NCBI RefSeq assembly: GCF_036370855.1
Contig: NC_088099.1
Coordinates: forward strand, 138,611,017-138,675,016
Source: Dromaius novaehollandiae
Lineage: Eukaryota > Chordata > Aves > Casuariiformes > Dromaiidae
Direction of reading: 5' to 3'
DNA length: 64,000 nucleotides
Made by a program: the position numbers and the translations under genes. The notes under the pieces were generated by a model. That model had not been told where the DNA came from, ran no database searches, and saw only the letters and a program-made list of their open reading frames with translations. Each line of letters starts with the position of its first letter. The first letter of the stretch is position 1. Shown here one piece after another: positions 13,701 to 26,900 of this stretch.

Positions 13701-16700
13701 GTTCAAGGGTTGCTTGCAAAGAAAACTAAACTGGCATAAGTTTGACGATAGTGGATGAGAGAAACTCTGGCAGCCATCCTTAAAATGTTTAGCAAGCACA
13801 CAGGCCCTCTTACTGTCCTAATTCTTTTTTTTTTTTTTTTTTTTAATTAGTGTTACTCTTGTTCCCTTAATCTTATTCTTATTCTTTTTCTTCCTGATAC
13901 AATTAGCCTATGCTTCATCAGGTCACTGTACTAAATACTGGTCATATCTCCTGAGAGGAAGAAAACCAGGGTCAAAATCCAGCCAAGCTTCAAGTTTTGG
14001 TACATAGGATGCTGCAGACCAAGAAACCTTGTCTAAAAGAGGGACAATGCCTGGGTTCATTCCCAGACACAAGAAGCTCAACACTTGGAGGTGCACTCAG
14101 AGGAGTTAGGGAGAGACTTGAGGTGTATCATGCCTTATAATTGGGACTACAACCATCACATATGTGTGAACTGAAGGTAGAAATCAAAACTTTAATAACG
14201 ATATTTCTACTAACAGCTGCAAAAATATCCATCCTGTTCTAAAGGTTTTAAAGGGATCTGATGTTTAAGATGGTGAAATATAGAGAGAAGTAATTTAATC
14301 TGAAATAGAAGAATTCTGATTTATTTACTGCAGGATCTGAATATCTTCCATTATATTCTACTTAGTTCCAGTCCTGCATTAAAACTAACATTGGACATGC
14401 ATGGCTTTGCTATTTTCTTTCCCTGCCTTCTTTATCCTCAGGGAAAGATATACTGGGATGATTGTTTTAAAGCAATATATACATTACACTGCCTGTGTGT
14501 GGCAATAAAAGTAAAGTCAAATGAGTGGTCCACACACTTGGAATGAACGGTGACACGGTGCATTGTTTGCTTTTGTGGTAGTTTCAGCCACAGGTTTTGG
14601 CCAGCCATCAAGAAAAATCTGTTACCTACAGAAAAAGTTTCACCTTTACAAATAATCCAGTGGTCTACATAAAAATAAAGTCAAGCTTCCTAAAAATCTC
14701 AAGCTCTGGAGTACAATAAATTCCTTCTGTAACGTTATCCTGGGTAGAATGAAACTAAAGAAAACAAAAAGTTTTCTTGAGAAACATTATCCACAAGCTT
14801 TCAACTCAGAGTTTATTCACTGTAAACTGTATTGGTTAATGCCACAAAACATGAAAGAAGTGAAATTTCCCCTGAGCCCAATGTTCGGAGAAATGAAAAT
14901 ATTTCTGGTTATCTGTACCAACTTGAGAGCCAAGAACTATTGAACCCTGGCAGAAGTCATATTGGTAATAATTTTAGCTAGCTTTTCCCTCTAATGACAC
15001 TAAAAGAAGATGGAAAGAGACAGAATTCACTGTTCTTTTCTGAAAACATCCTGAAAGGAGTGTTGAGTAAGTTATGTTTATTGTAAAATAGCAAAGTAGG
15101 TCCATTCTCCTCTGTGCGTGCCGCTGTCCACTACACAGTACTTTGGCTTCAACAATAAAGCTGGCTTCAGAAGGCCTGGCTTCTTCCCCATCCATTTAGT
15201 CTCACCTTTGTGCCACAAATTTAAGTTTTCTTGATTATGTTATTGTAACTGCTTGGGGGACTGCATTATGGGGGACTTACAAAAAGAATTTGGGTTGAAA
15301 CAAAAGTCATTCTCCCATTGCTCCCACTAAACTTGTACAAAAGCAAATATACCCCAAATAGTTTTGCATGGTATGTGCAAAATCATCATATCAAGCAGCA
15401 TGCACAAAAAAATGCTGCCTATTTTCCTAATGAAGGTATGCCTACATGTGGAAAGTGTCATTATCTCCAGTTCCTGCATTGCTAGAGAGATACAAGCTAG
15501 AAGAAATTCAGTGACCAGTGAAAGTGATCAAGGAATTAGTTTATGAAAAATTCACTTATTAACAGATAGTGGACTGGCATTCAGAAGACAAGGGTTTTGG
15601 TTCTAGCTCTCTAATCTTCAAGCCACATTATTATACAGAGAATGATATTTAGGCAAGGAGAAGTAAAGATCATGATACTTACACTTCCCTACTGAATCAT
15701 CTTATAATAAAGATGAGTGAAAGACTATAATAAAAGCAACTATTTTTCAGGTGGACACAAGCTAATATTCAAAGAACAAAGCAGTATCATGTGCTGGGAA
15801 GAATAAAGTAGCTGAGGCTAAAGGTCACCTCTGTTGTGCAACCAGGAACAAACAGCGATTATATCTTTTTAAATGTTTAATCTGTAAGCACACAGGAACA
15901 GAGACATAGTACAACAGTGGCTGAAGCAACAAAGGAGAGCTCAAGCCATCCATAGGAGAGGACAGCCCATTTAAGAGCATCTCTGATTTTTCCTTCATTT
16001 CAAGGAAAGTATCCCTTTCCTACCCAGCACCAATACAGCAATTTATTTACTTAATAACTTACATGATTTGATAATCAGAAGACACTTTGTCTGTCTGTTC
16101 TCTGGGATTTTGGACAAAATAACTATGACCAAAACTGAAACTTCTTCAATATTTCTTTAAGAGCTCTAATCTACACAGGCAATTGTCAGATTCAGGTATA
16201 AAGTCTAATAGCCTCTAATTGGCATTGAACTTCTTGTAGTACATGGTAAAATACATTTATCTACTTCAGCAGTTAACACAAAGCAGCTGTGTTGTATCTC
16301 ACTGATTAGCAGGTACAGAGCATGAAGCTTTCCACACCCACTGATCTGATAACTGTAGGTATCCAGTCCTCTCCGCTTCCTAATTCTCCTCCCTCCTCAC
16401 TGTCAACAACGATCCTGAGACAAACAAGCCAAAACCCTTGCATCTATTTCCATCTACGCCCACACAGTACATACCCAAAATAGAATTCTTTTCTCCACCT
16501 CAAAAAATCCAAAATGACCTCTGTAAACAAGCCCATAGAGAGAAGAGGACAATAGATCCGTAGTGAAGGTAGCTGCCAAGCAGCAGAAGAAGGTCTGCCA
16601 GGCCAGTCTGATGTCCCAGGAAGAAGACACCTCCTCCAGCGTGAACAGGAGCCCACCGACGGGGGCACGGAGTACCGAAGCTATCCCTGCCCCAGCACCA

Positions 16701-19700
16701 GCTGTAATGAAACTCCTCCTGCAAGAGGTAGGAGAGTCAAAAATCATGTAACAGTAAAAAGCAGGAAAAAAAAATCCAAAAACATTATTTGCAGTTAAAG
16801 CTGGATTTATGGAGCTGAATTTAAAGACCTGATGGTTTATTTCTGGGATATTATAGCGTCTTTTATCTCTAGGATTTGAATTCAGATCTGGGCCCAGATT
16901 TGATTCTCATTGCTCAAGTACTCAGGGCTATCTGGCAGCTCAGAAACATGTTGATTTCAATATACTGCCAAGTCCGCAAAGGCTCAGGTTCTCAACCAGG
17001 CTGCCAGAGCAGGAGCAAATGAATGCAGTCATAACAGTGAGTGGAGCATCCCTACTGCAGTCAAACTATTAAATAGTCCTATGCTGAACCCCTAAGGGAG
17101 TCAGTCAGCAAGAATCAGGAAATGGCACTTCATTCACGGATTTCCTTTTTACTGTAACAGTTTTCCCCTTTTTGACCTTGGCAAAATTCTCAGTCCTAGA
17201 ATATTGCATGAGGAACACAGTGCCATGCCAGAGAGCTGTTGAATTAGAGCTCTGAACCGTGTAACGTCACGCAGGCATATCGTTTCCTGTCCTGGAAGCA
17301 GTACAGCCACAAAGGTGAGTTATTACAGGAAAAAAAGGTAAGAAGGTTTGGAATTCACTAGAAAATGAGACTACAGCTGGAAAAGCTTCTAGTCTCAATG
17401 CCACTTCTTAGTCTGTAAGTATCTGTAAAATCCACTGGGAACATCTATGCCTTGTCTCCCTCCCTTTACAGGCATTCAGCTCATGTATACTCTAAAAAGC
17501 AACAAACTTCTGTTTGCTCTAAGTTGCACTGTGAGCTCTGCAGAGATTTGCACTGTGATCCAGTGATCCAGATTCTGCTGATGTACCCTGTAGGAAGCAA
17601 TAGGGTAACACAAAAAACCTCCCACCTTTCATAAAACTAACTGAAAATAGCAGTTACAGTTAAAAAAAGGTGGGGGGGCAACAAAAAAGAATGATAGTGT
17701 TGTAGAGAAAGACATTAATGGTCAGTCTTCTTTTATACCTGTTATTACCTATTTTCTCACAGACATCATTCTCTCTAAAGGGCCCATCTCATCTCATTAC
17801 ATGAAAACAACATCCTGCATCTGATGGATGTTGCATTTTTAAGGAAGGCTGCTGTGTGCAGGGAGAGGACGAGATGGGGAAGATACCAAAAGAGGAAACA
17901 ATATTATGATTGAATTCTGCCTTGTAAAATTGTTCAATTCCAGCCTTTGCCAGGGGGTCCTGGGTGATGCTGACTCATATAATGCACTAACTGCAAGTGC
18001 TCAGCAGCTCAGAAAATTTGCATCTTCTGGATGTTCAACCTGAGACCCTTAGGGATGATTTGCAGAAACGCTGAGTATGCAGAAATAGCTGAAATCAACA
18101 GGCATACAAAATACTTGAGTATTCTGAGTATTAAAAAATGCGAAATTCTCAGTGAAAAAAAAAAAAACACAGAGTCCTCTCCAAGTATGTGCCCTGTATT
18201 AGCAGGTCCTTTTGACTTTAACCTTCTGTGGTACCTGCAAATTTTATCAGTACAAAGATTGATGGCAATGAGGCTAATGGACAGGAAAAAAATGGAGAAG
18301 ATTAGAGAATTCATCATCAAAGCCCTTAAAAAGACACTCCCCTGCATGGATTGCAGAGAAGCCCTCCAGTAAGCTACAGAGACAACTTTAAATCTGATAT
18401 TTCCCAGCAAATAAATGTTGAGCTAGACGCTCTTTTTGCATGTGATTTTACTTGTATGGATGTATCTGCACACTAAAATTGTTTTCAGCGGTGGGGAACT
18501 CAAAAGGTACTGCACATCAGAGTAAAAGCTAGAGGAGCTTTGCTGGGACATCTCTAACTTCTTGTTCCAGTCAGTTATACCTGCAACATGTCATAGCTGT
18601 AGTATCAATGTTGAAATTGGGCCTCTCATACAGATCAGTTGCAGCTGTCTAATGGCAGCAAAGCTATAAGATCCTTCAACATCCTAATGCTTCCTCAGAA
18701 ACACTGAGAGATGCTAAGATGCACAATTACTGCTCTGCCTGAAGCAGTAGCTGGAGAGGGTACCCAACCTATCTACTAACTCCAAAAGATACTGGGGGAG
18801 CAGGAGTCTTTCATCCTGATCTTTGTAAAAGATGAGCAAAGGAAAAAAAAAAGATGGCAGAGAAGAAGCCAGGTCTTGCTTAGAGGGAAGCTTCTCTCTG
18901 TTGCTCGGAAACAGTCCTTTTTGTAAAGGGGACTTTTAGACAACCTGTCTCTCACAAACCATTAAGTTCTTTCTAATTATATTCTATACTGCAGAGAAAA
19001 ACAAAAACTGTCACTCTTCCTCTTACTGCAATCACTAATTTCTTCCATGAGCAACATCTTGCTTAACTGGCATATCTCAGATTTATTTAAATGATTGATC
19101 ATGAAAGCTAAAGGCAAAAGAGATTCCCTTTGGTGCTTTTTGATTTTCTTTTAAGCCACAGAGAGTTCACAGTAGCTGCTCATTTGGATTCTTTGTTTTG
19201 TTGCTTTGGAGGGGGGAAATTAACACATAGGAGTTAGACTTTTCTTTTTCCTTGCTTTGGTGGAAAAAAAGTATTGTATGCATATCTGTACGTATGTGTT
19301 TTATATGACTGCATGACAATAAATAGCATACACAAGAGAAACTGGTTTGCAATCCTTTCTCTAGAAACTAATGTCATTAATGTCAGTAGAACTGACAGTA
19401 GAAGTGAGCTTACCAGAATTATCTCATGCACAAGTATAAGCAGAGAAGAGTCAGATTAAAAGAATTACATAAGCAATTTACTTTTTCAAAACTAGAAAAA
19501 GGAACCAAGGGCCCCCTATGCCCATTGTGGAATCCCCATCACTCCTTCTTTCCTGACTTCAAAGGTTGAAAAAATAAACTATCCTTTAGGTACCAGTGTA
19601 AGGATAAAGCCCAGATCTAAAAACCTTGAATCTTTCTCCCTTTTTATACAACCCAGAAGGCAATGGGAAAAATGCCTTCAGTATTAAATGTGTTTTTTCA

Positions 19701-20967
19701 CAAGCATTCAATACAACAACTTGTGAAAGATTCTTTTAATTAATCAGGGTTATTTTCCATCCCAAAGTGACAAACAGCAGAAAGGCTGAAAATTTACTGG
19801 ACCATCACCTCCATTTCCGCTCAGGACCCTATGAACTTGCTAACCACTTGCTGGATACCCCAGGTACATCTGCAGATGGGCGGACAGGGCTGTCCCACAG
19901 AAGGCTGCACAATTAGTGCTCTGCCAATTACTTACTTATCAGCTGAATTCCGAAACCGGGTGAAGAATGGGAGGCGGATGCCAAGGGTGTCCGACTGCAG
20001 CTGGCTCAGGCCACAACCCATGATAGCACTGTTAATAATATTATATTATTGGGAGTATTCTTTGGTAAATTATTCATAAATCAACCACAGGAGAGGACAG
20101 AGCCTCAGCTGGCGCAAAGCAGCAAAGCTAGATTGATAGCTCTAAACAAGTAAAATGTTGAAGACATCTTTCGAATATGCAAAGTCCTGTTGACATAAAC
20201 CAGAAGGCTATTAAAAACTTTTGGGTTCTTAACTCAGAGAATTAAATGGCTCTTTTACAAGGAGTGTTGTGATGATAGACCATGAAATGCCTTTTAATGA
20301 ACTGCATGTTAATATCAGCCCGAGTGTGGTGACATGTCAGGTTATAGTCCGTCATTTAATCATCTGTTCCCAGGTTAATGACCACAAAGAGCAGAACAGC
20401 TCTACCTCTGACAGAAGATATGTAGTGATTTCAACTACTACAGCGCATTCCCAGGCAGCAACTACATTTAAATAGAGGCAAGAAAAAAGAAAAAAAAGAC
20501 CTTTGTGAAATGAAAAATCTATTCATTGTATAATCTTGGAACACTTCTCTACAAGACTTAAATTAGGGGCCCTAACAACACTCTCAGAGGCTTTTAGCAG
20601 CTTATGTACGTTTATGTTTAATAAAAATGGGGAAAGGTTCCAACTAACTAAAATTAAACCAATCCTTAATTCCTATGTTTTAAAAAAGCATCATGTTAAT
20701 ACTGTGCTGCCTTTCTGCATAGAAATATGATTCAATTCTTTGACTCATGCGTCACTGTTACCAATCTAGCACAAAGGGAAAACATCACAGCTGCAGTCTC
20801 TGAGGTCCTGGAGACAAATGTCTGAAAGCAAAGAAAATAAAAGAAGCCTAAAGGGAGAGCTAAACCTTGGTAATCATTGTCTGAAAGGTCTGTGGCTGCC
20901 TCTGACTAACCATACTCTCTTATTTTTGAAAATCTGAGTCATCCTCTAGGGTGCTGCACCTCTATAC

Positions 20968-20998
<31 letters not shown>

Positions 20999-23900
20999 CA
21001 GAGTGATAGAAAATGAGAAAGGGTCATGGGGAGGAGAGGTTTGGTCAGGGCAGTGAAGAGGAAGAGAACAAACAGAGGGTGAATACTTTCCAAAAACAAA
21101 AAGGATCAGAAATAAAACAGTAAACCACCCAACAAGTGATGGCTGCCATATTAGCAGAGAGAGACTAATTTTACTGCCTCTACTCAAGATACAATTTAAC
21201 AATGGTAATAAAATGCAGCAGGCTTCATCTCTAAGTGATAAATAAAAGGATATTAAAACACTTACAAAAGCAGAAAAGTCCAAAATCTGGCCTGAAATCC
21301 TTACTAAGTTTGGCTTTATGACAATGTAGTAATTTTTAAGCACCTGCTTTGACCTACAGACCAGGAGAACTGGGCAACCCTCCTCTCTTCCCCCCAAGGC
21401 CTTGGCCTATAACAGGATGATTGGGATTCTGTTTGGCTGTATTTAACAAGTGAGAATAAAAAAAGTGGGAAGTGGGAAAAAAATACCCTTTAAAAAGATT
21501 ATGCAGTGCTACTTTTCCCACACCCAGAAACATAGTATTACACGACAGTGCAAACAACAGGCAGTTGCAACCTGCCATCCAGCAGAGCTTGCAAATCAGC
21601 GTGGGCTTTTTGTGCTTGCTGTTCACCAGCACTGCTGGCCGCCTTCACAATCGAGAAACGAAGCTGCCAGGGGCCTGGCTGCCCACTGCCCTGCACCTTG
21701 CACAGCCATTTACACCCTTGTGCAAGGACTGTAAAAATGCCGCCCCTTGAGTGTGCATTCTGTTGAGACTGCCTTTGCTTTTATACCTACCCTGAATACG
21801 TATAAGCCATTATATGAGATGCAAAGCAGACAGCAGGCAATAGCTCCAGGACGGGATGTGTTCAGAGACAATCCTGACTGCAGATACACCCACCTGGATA
21901 CTCACTCCCCACCTCGCCCATCACAGCGTGAGCTGCCTTATCAGCAGTCCAGGTAACTGTTTGCTGAGCCTCACTGTCAATTGTATTAAGGAACTGAGCC
22001 AATATTTAAAACACACAGGGACAGAATGTTTTTCTTCACAGCACAAATAGTGGGGCTAATGCAAAGGAAAGGACAGCACAGGAGAGAAAAAGCTACTAAC
22101 AGAGGATGTTTTTTAAGCCAGAGCTACCACCATGAAAGAGATTGCAAAACCCTGCCCTCAGCTTTAACTTTTGGCTGGTGTTTCTTACCCCAAATGGATC
22201 ATGGGGCCTTCTGGCCCACAGAAGAGCCCGGAGGCTACAGCCAGCACGCAAGAGACAAATGTTCCTAAAAAGGTCTTGATATTAAAAAGATGTTGTATGG
22301 AAGTACCATTCAAATACCCAATGATTTCTGGCAACCCAGATGGTGAACCTGCTGGGCAAAAGAACTGCAAAGAGAAAAAAAGAAAAAGAGTCAGCAATCA
22401 TTTCCAGTTACATGTCTTCAGGGCCACAGTTCCATGTGAGTCCTGCTCTCACATTACTCTATTCACAAACTCTCCCATAATTTACAGGCACTGTATTTTC
22501 ACACACAGAACTTATGGCTACATGCAAAAATTCAAGTCACCAACAGTGTGGCTATACACGTGCTTGGAGTGATGAGAGAAGAAAATCAGTGCTGAGGGCC
22601 CCCAGCCCCAGCCCCTTGAGATCCGTTTCCTGAAGCCAACAACCCTCTTGTCTTGGTGCAGATTATCTGTGGGCAGGGCATGTGTGCGAACCTGCCTGCG
22701 TGAACCTTTGTTCAGTCAATTCGGACTTTAGATAGCTCAAAACTGGTCAATTATTATCTGTATAACAGCAAACAGATTCCCTGTTCTTACTCTTGCTAGA
22801 TTTGGGGGGAAGTTCAGTAAAACAATCACTTTTTTTTTCACCTATACCATTAATTACCTTTTTATAATTAAATTGAACACAGCAGGATAGTAAATGACAG
22901 AAGGGCTCAATGTTTTAACCTTGCAGCCTAGTAAAAGTGCTGTTCTGGGTTGTAAGTGCCACATAACACAGCTAAAAGATCAATCTAAAAAACAACAGTA
23001 GTTTTTATATGGACTGGTGGTCTTTGGCTTAGGCCCCTTCCAAACACCAAGTTTTCACAAGTTACATCAGTTTGCCACTTATATTTATTTTATAAACACC
23101 ACCTGTTAAGTGTAACTTGCATAGCGACCACCACTGAATTCACCCCAGACACTTTTATACAAGGTATGTGCAGTAGAATTTAGCTTTCAGGCTGAAGGCC
23201 AAGAAAAGGCCTCTCCAGTTAGGTTGTAAAATAGATTTTTTTATAGAATACTGAATTAAACAGTATTTGGAAGAGCAATAGATTTGGTTTATCACAGCAT
23301 TATAGGCTTGTTGAGTAGGAGACTTAACACTTACCAGCACTGAGCTTGAAGACACAAGAATCATGGCCAGCCCAGACCCCAGTACACACATCCAGGTCAC
23401 GTGGAAGTTGCCATGCTGTCCGATTTACAAAGAGATTATTACATCAGCTGTGGTATACCAGGTATATGGCTTGCTCTTTAATGGTCTTTTAGCAGCATAT
23501 AATGATATGGAACATGAAGAAATATTCAGGATGTAATTTTTTTGTCCTATAGATTTCTGTGGCTAGAACGTGTACCACAGGAAACAAAAAAAAAACCACA
23601 CACCAAGCAGTGTAGATTCTTTAAAAAACTGGAATGAGTAACAATGAGGTAAATGCTGACATTCAGAGAGTGAAATCGTGTTTTCTTCCACAATTTTTTG
23701 TCCATCTCTACAAACATTATAAAGGATACATTATTTGCCTAGGCCCGTTTCAGGACAGAAGTAGAGTTAAAGGACACACACAAGAAAACCATAAATGGAG
23801 TGTTCAGGTGACATTTTCCTGAATGGAAGCTTCAGACTCTTACATCAGTAATTATCTTTTGAATTTGCAGCTATTATTAATAGACAAAATATACCTAAGT

Positions 23901-26900
23901 AAGCTCTTTCCTGCTTTATCTTAACCAAAAGGACATCTTTCATACTATGCCTGTTCACATTTAAGAACATATTTTAGTCTCCTTGGGTTTTTGGTTTGTT
24001 CGTTTGTGCTTGGGTTGACCACAGCTATGCTGCCTCCAGAACTCCTCAGCTCCCATATATTCTGCTGAGTTCCACAGTGCTCAGCTGTGATTGTGTGTGC
24101 ACGTCAAACACATCCCTTGCACTTCTGAGGTCACATTGCTATAGCAGGCCAGTGCAGCCTTCCTGCCGACACCTCTCATCAAGCCTTTTCTCTGTAAGTA
24201 TGCCACACGGAGCAGAAAAACAGAAAGGCAAAGTGCAGAGAAAATGAATTTTGTTCACCTGCAGCTGTAGGAGATATTTAAATGGGAAGGTCTTGCAGGC
24301 CAGGAACTATATGTTTGTGCTGATATCAGAACTGGGGAGAGCTTGACTGCTGTCCCCCTGTATTAATGTGATACAATAGGACAAATTTTGTAATACAACA
24401 GGTCCTGCAGTGTATGTGATGATTGTTGTGATGCCTTGGAGTCGAAGTGAGGTTTCTTTATTCTTTTTTTTAATTTATACTTTAGTGTATATATACACAC
24501 ACATATATATTAACTGTTACTCTTATATATGTTGTTACATATATATATTCATTATATTCATTAAAAACACATGCATCACTTTTATTTGAGAAACCTCAGG
24601 AAACTAAGACTCCAAGCGCATTATCATGCTATCTCCCTGAAAAACCTAAGGATGTCTATTTCTTAGATATTCCCTCTGATATTTTCAGCCTCCACCTTTT
24701 CCACAGACTAAGTCTATTCCTGCATTTCAATGAAGTGACTGAGAGCTGCCCTTCAGCTGGCAAACTGTCAGCAGCACTAATCCTTTACGTTGATTTCACA
24801 AAATCACTGAAATTGAAGGTCATTTCTGGGGATTATCTAATCCAACAAGGAGCTCACCCCTCCTGCTGGCAAGGAGCCCATCTGTGCCAGCCCCAGCCCT
24901 GCAGAGCTGCACCCTCCCTCAAGAGCTCGCCCTAGGCCAAGGCTCTGCAGTGCCGGGGGCAACCTGTCCAGTGGGTGCTGAGCACCATGCCCTGCAGCAT
25001 CTCACTGCCATTGCTGAGCACACAAACACCATCCTCAGCAATCTGGGCCCAGCAGTTGCATTGGCCTCTCCCTAGCGCAGGCTGAAAGGGTGCTTGACCC
25101 TCCCTAGTCAGGGGTCAGCTGCAACAAAAGCTCAGAGCACCCTTCTCACCAGAAGCTCCTCAGTATTTACACTATCTACCACGGGTATCCCATACCAGGC
25201 TAAAATTTTACCATCTGCCTCTCTCTACATGTGAGAAACAAGCAGTCAAGGGCAGAAATTCCTTAACATTTACATTGGTCTTTAGCAGTTCAGTGACTTT
25301 TAACACCACCATCCCAATTACCACAGAGATGATGACACCCATCAAGGACCAATCATTCATTTCACAATAATCTATGTATAGCATTAGTAAAATATAGCTA
25401 CCTCACATATGGAAAGTAATAACAAATCTGATATTGAGTCTACATTTACTAAGGAGTTTAAGTGAAACCTAATCCTTTCCCTTGGGCATCAATACTGTCT
25501 AATGCTCCTTTCACTGCGTACATGTACAACAGGGAAGAGGAAGGCCACAGTACATTAAAGACTGCCTTCATCAACCTCATAAAAAGAACACCATCAGATA
25601 TCATACTGATTAAGTCCTAGCAAAGGACGCCAAAGCATGCCTGCACAAAGAACCACAGGATATATAATATCCACATCGACCTAAGTAGACAGCACTTGCA
25701 GTCAGTTTAAAAACTTCACAATCCGGATTTTCTAATAGAAAAACTTAGAAGAGATCAGTCTTTCTTTTGCTCACCTTCAGGTAATTTTCCACCAGGTCCC
25801 ATTTCAATTTGATGAGACAGTCAATTATCTGATGAGTCAAAAACCCCAGCATCCCAACTGCTATTCCAATTAGTCCCATCAGCAGCCATCGATCCCACTC
25901 TGTTCTACAAATGGGAAAACATGGTTAGCTTTCAGCCCACAGCACAGGACTGTTTGACACACTTCCTCTCGCAAATACACAAGTTCCATTTTTATGCCAT
26001 TTTGATTAGTACTGTGATTGTATGAGTAAGATGCTTTTTCTAGCAATATCACTTACAAACATATATGCTCACAAAACTCAGCTTTTTGGTGAAAGACATT
26101 TCCATTTGGGTAGGGAACATGTTTACTTTTTCTTTTTTTAATACATAAGTAACAGTGCAATCTGTTTTCAGGTGCTGATTTTTTGATGCAATCTCAAAAT
26201 TCAATTATTATGTGAAGTCACTAATTAAACATTCATTAAAGTACTCAGAATAGTGGTTTCAAAGCAGTTCCTGTTTTCTTCTACTGCAACTAATGCACTT
26301 GACACACCACATACCATACAAATGTGCAAACCTTTAGCTCTATTTTGATCTTACCTAAACATAAACCTCTAATAATATTTGTGTATTAATAATTTCTAGT
26401 ACTATTTATGACTAAACCTACCCTACCAAATACTATTTTTGAGATTCAAACAACACATTTTTCCTGCAGATTACACTAAGAGCCAGTGAATTTCAAGAAA
26501 AGTCTTATTAAGAGAACATTCCCCCAAACCTCCACAAAGTCTCTTCAAGTCATATGTATTTAGTGAGTTACATTTTCTGTATACCCAATAACTTGTCAAG
26601 AGCAGAGGCATAAGCACTTTCAAAAATACTTTGAATCAAGGATTACTTTTCCACTTGCCCCTTCTTCATTCCATGAAAGTATTTTCCTACTTACAGAAAC
26701 AACAAACAGCATTTTCCTAATTTCTCCTGTTTGCAGACATCTCCTTGATTGTCCAAATTACTCATAGCTTAGAGGTAACATAATTTTATTTGCTTAAGTT
26801 ATGTTTACCTGTATGTTTTCTCTTGTAGCCACTTCTTATAAGCTTTACTATGTGAAGGTAAATAATCCAAACTCTCATGGGCTATGAGATGTTCTCTCTC

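Larger units (their letters stand above)
12798..16474. other. CLC intron 7, no gene seen
   Basis: Holds the poly-T tract at 13825 and the MIR-like remnant at 15565. Otherwise it is unique AT-rich sequence with only short chance reading frames. Confidence 0.7.
16719..22188. other. CLC introns 6 and 5, no further gene seen
   Basis: The two introns flank the exon at 19936-20028. They contain a poly-A run at 20973 and chance ORFs such as 18009-18410. No conserved peptide was recognised. Confidence 0.65.
22365..25774. other. CLC introns 4 and 3, no further gene seen
   Basis: The two introns flank the exon at 23335-23415. The only notable contents are the TA/TG tract near 24500 and the GC-rich, possibly CR1-derived block at 24795-25160. 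Confidence 0.65.

Noticed and set aside
18009..18410. Open frames on both strands in CLC intron 6
   Set aside because: Neither peptide shows a known motif or conserved pattern, and one includes a homopolymer-derived phenylalanine run. Treated as chance.
20973..20998. Poly-A run considered as the tail of a processed retrogene or SINE
   Set aside because: No flanking direct repeat and no identifiable body next to it. The same applies to the tracts at 58983 and 59529.
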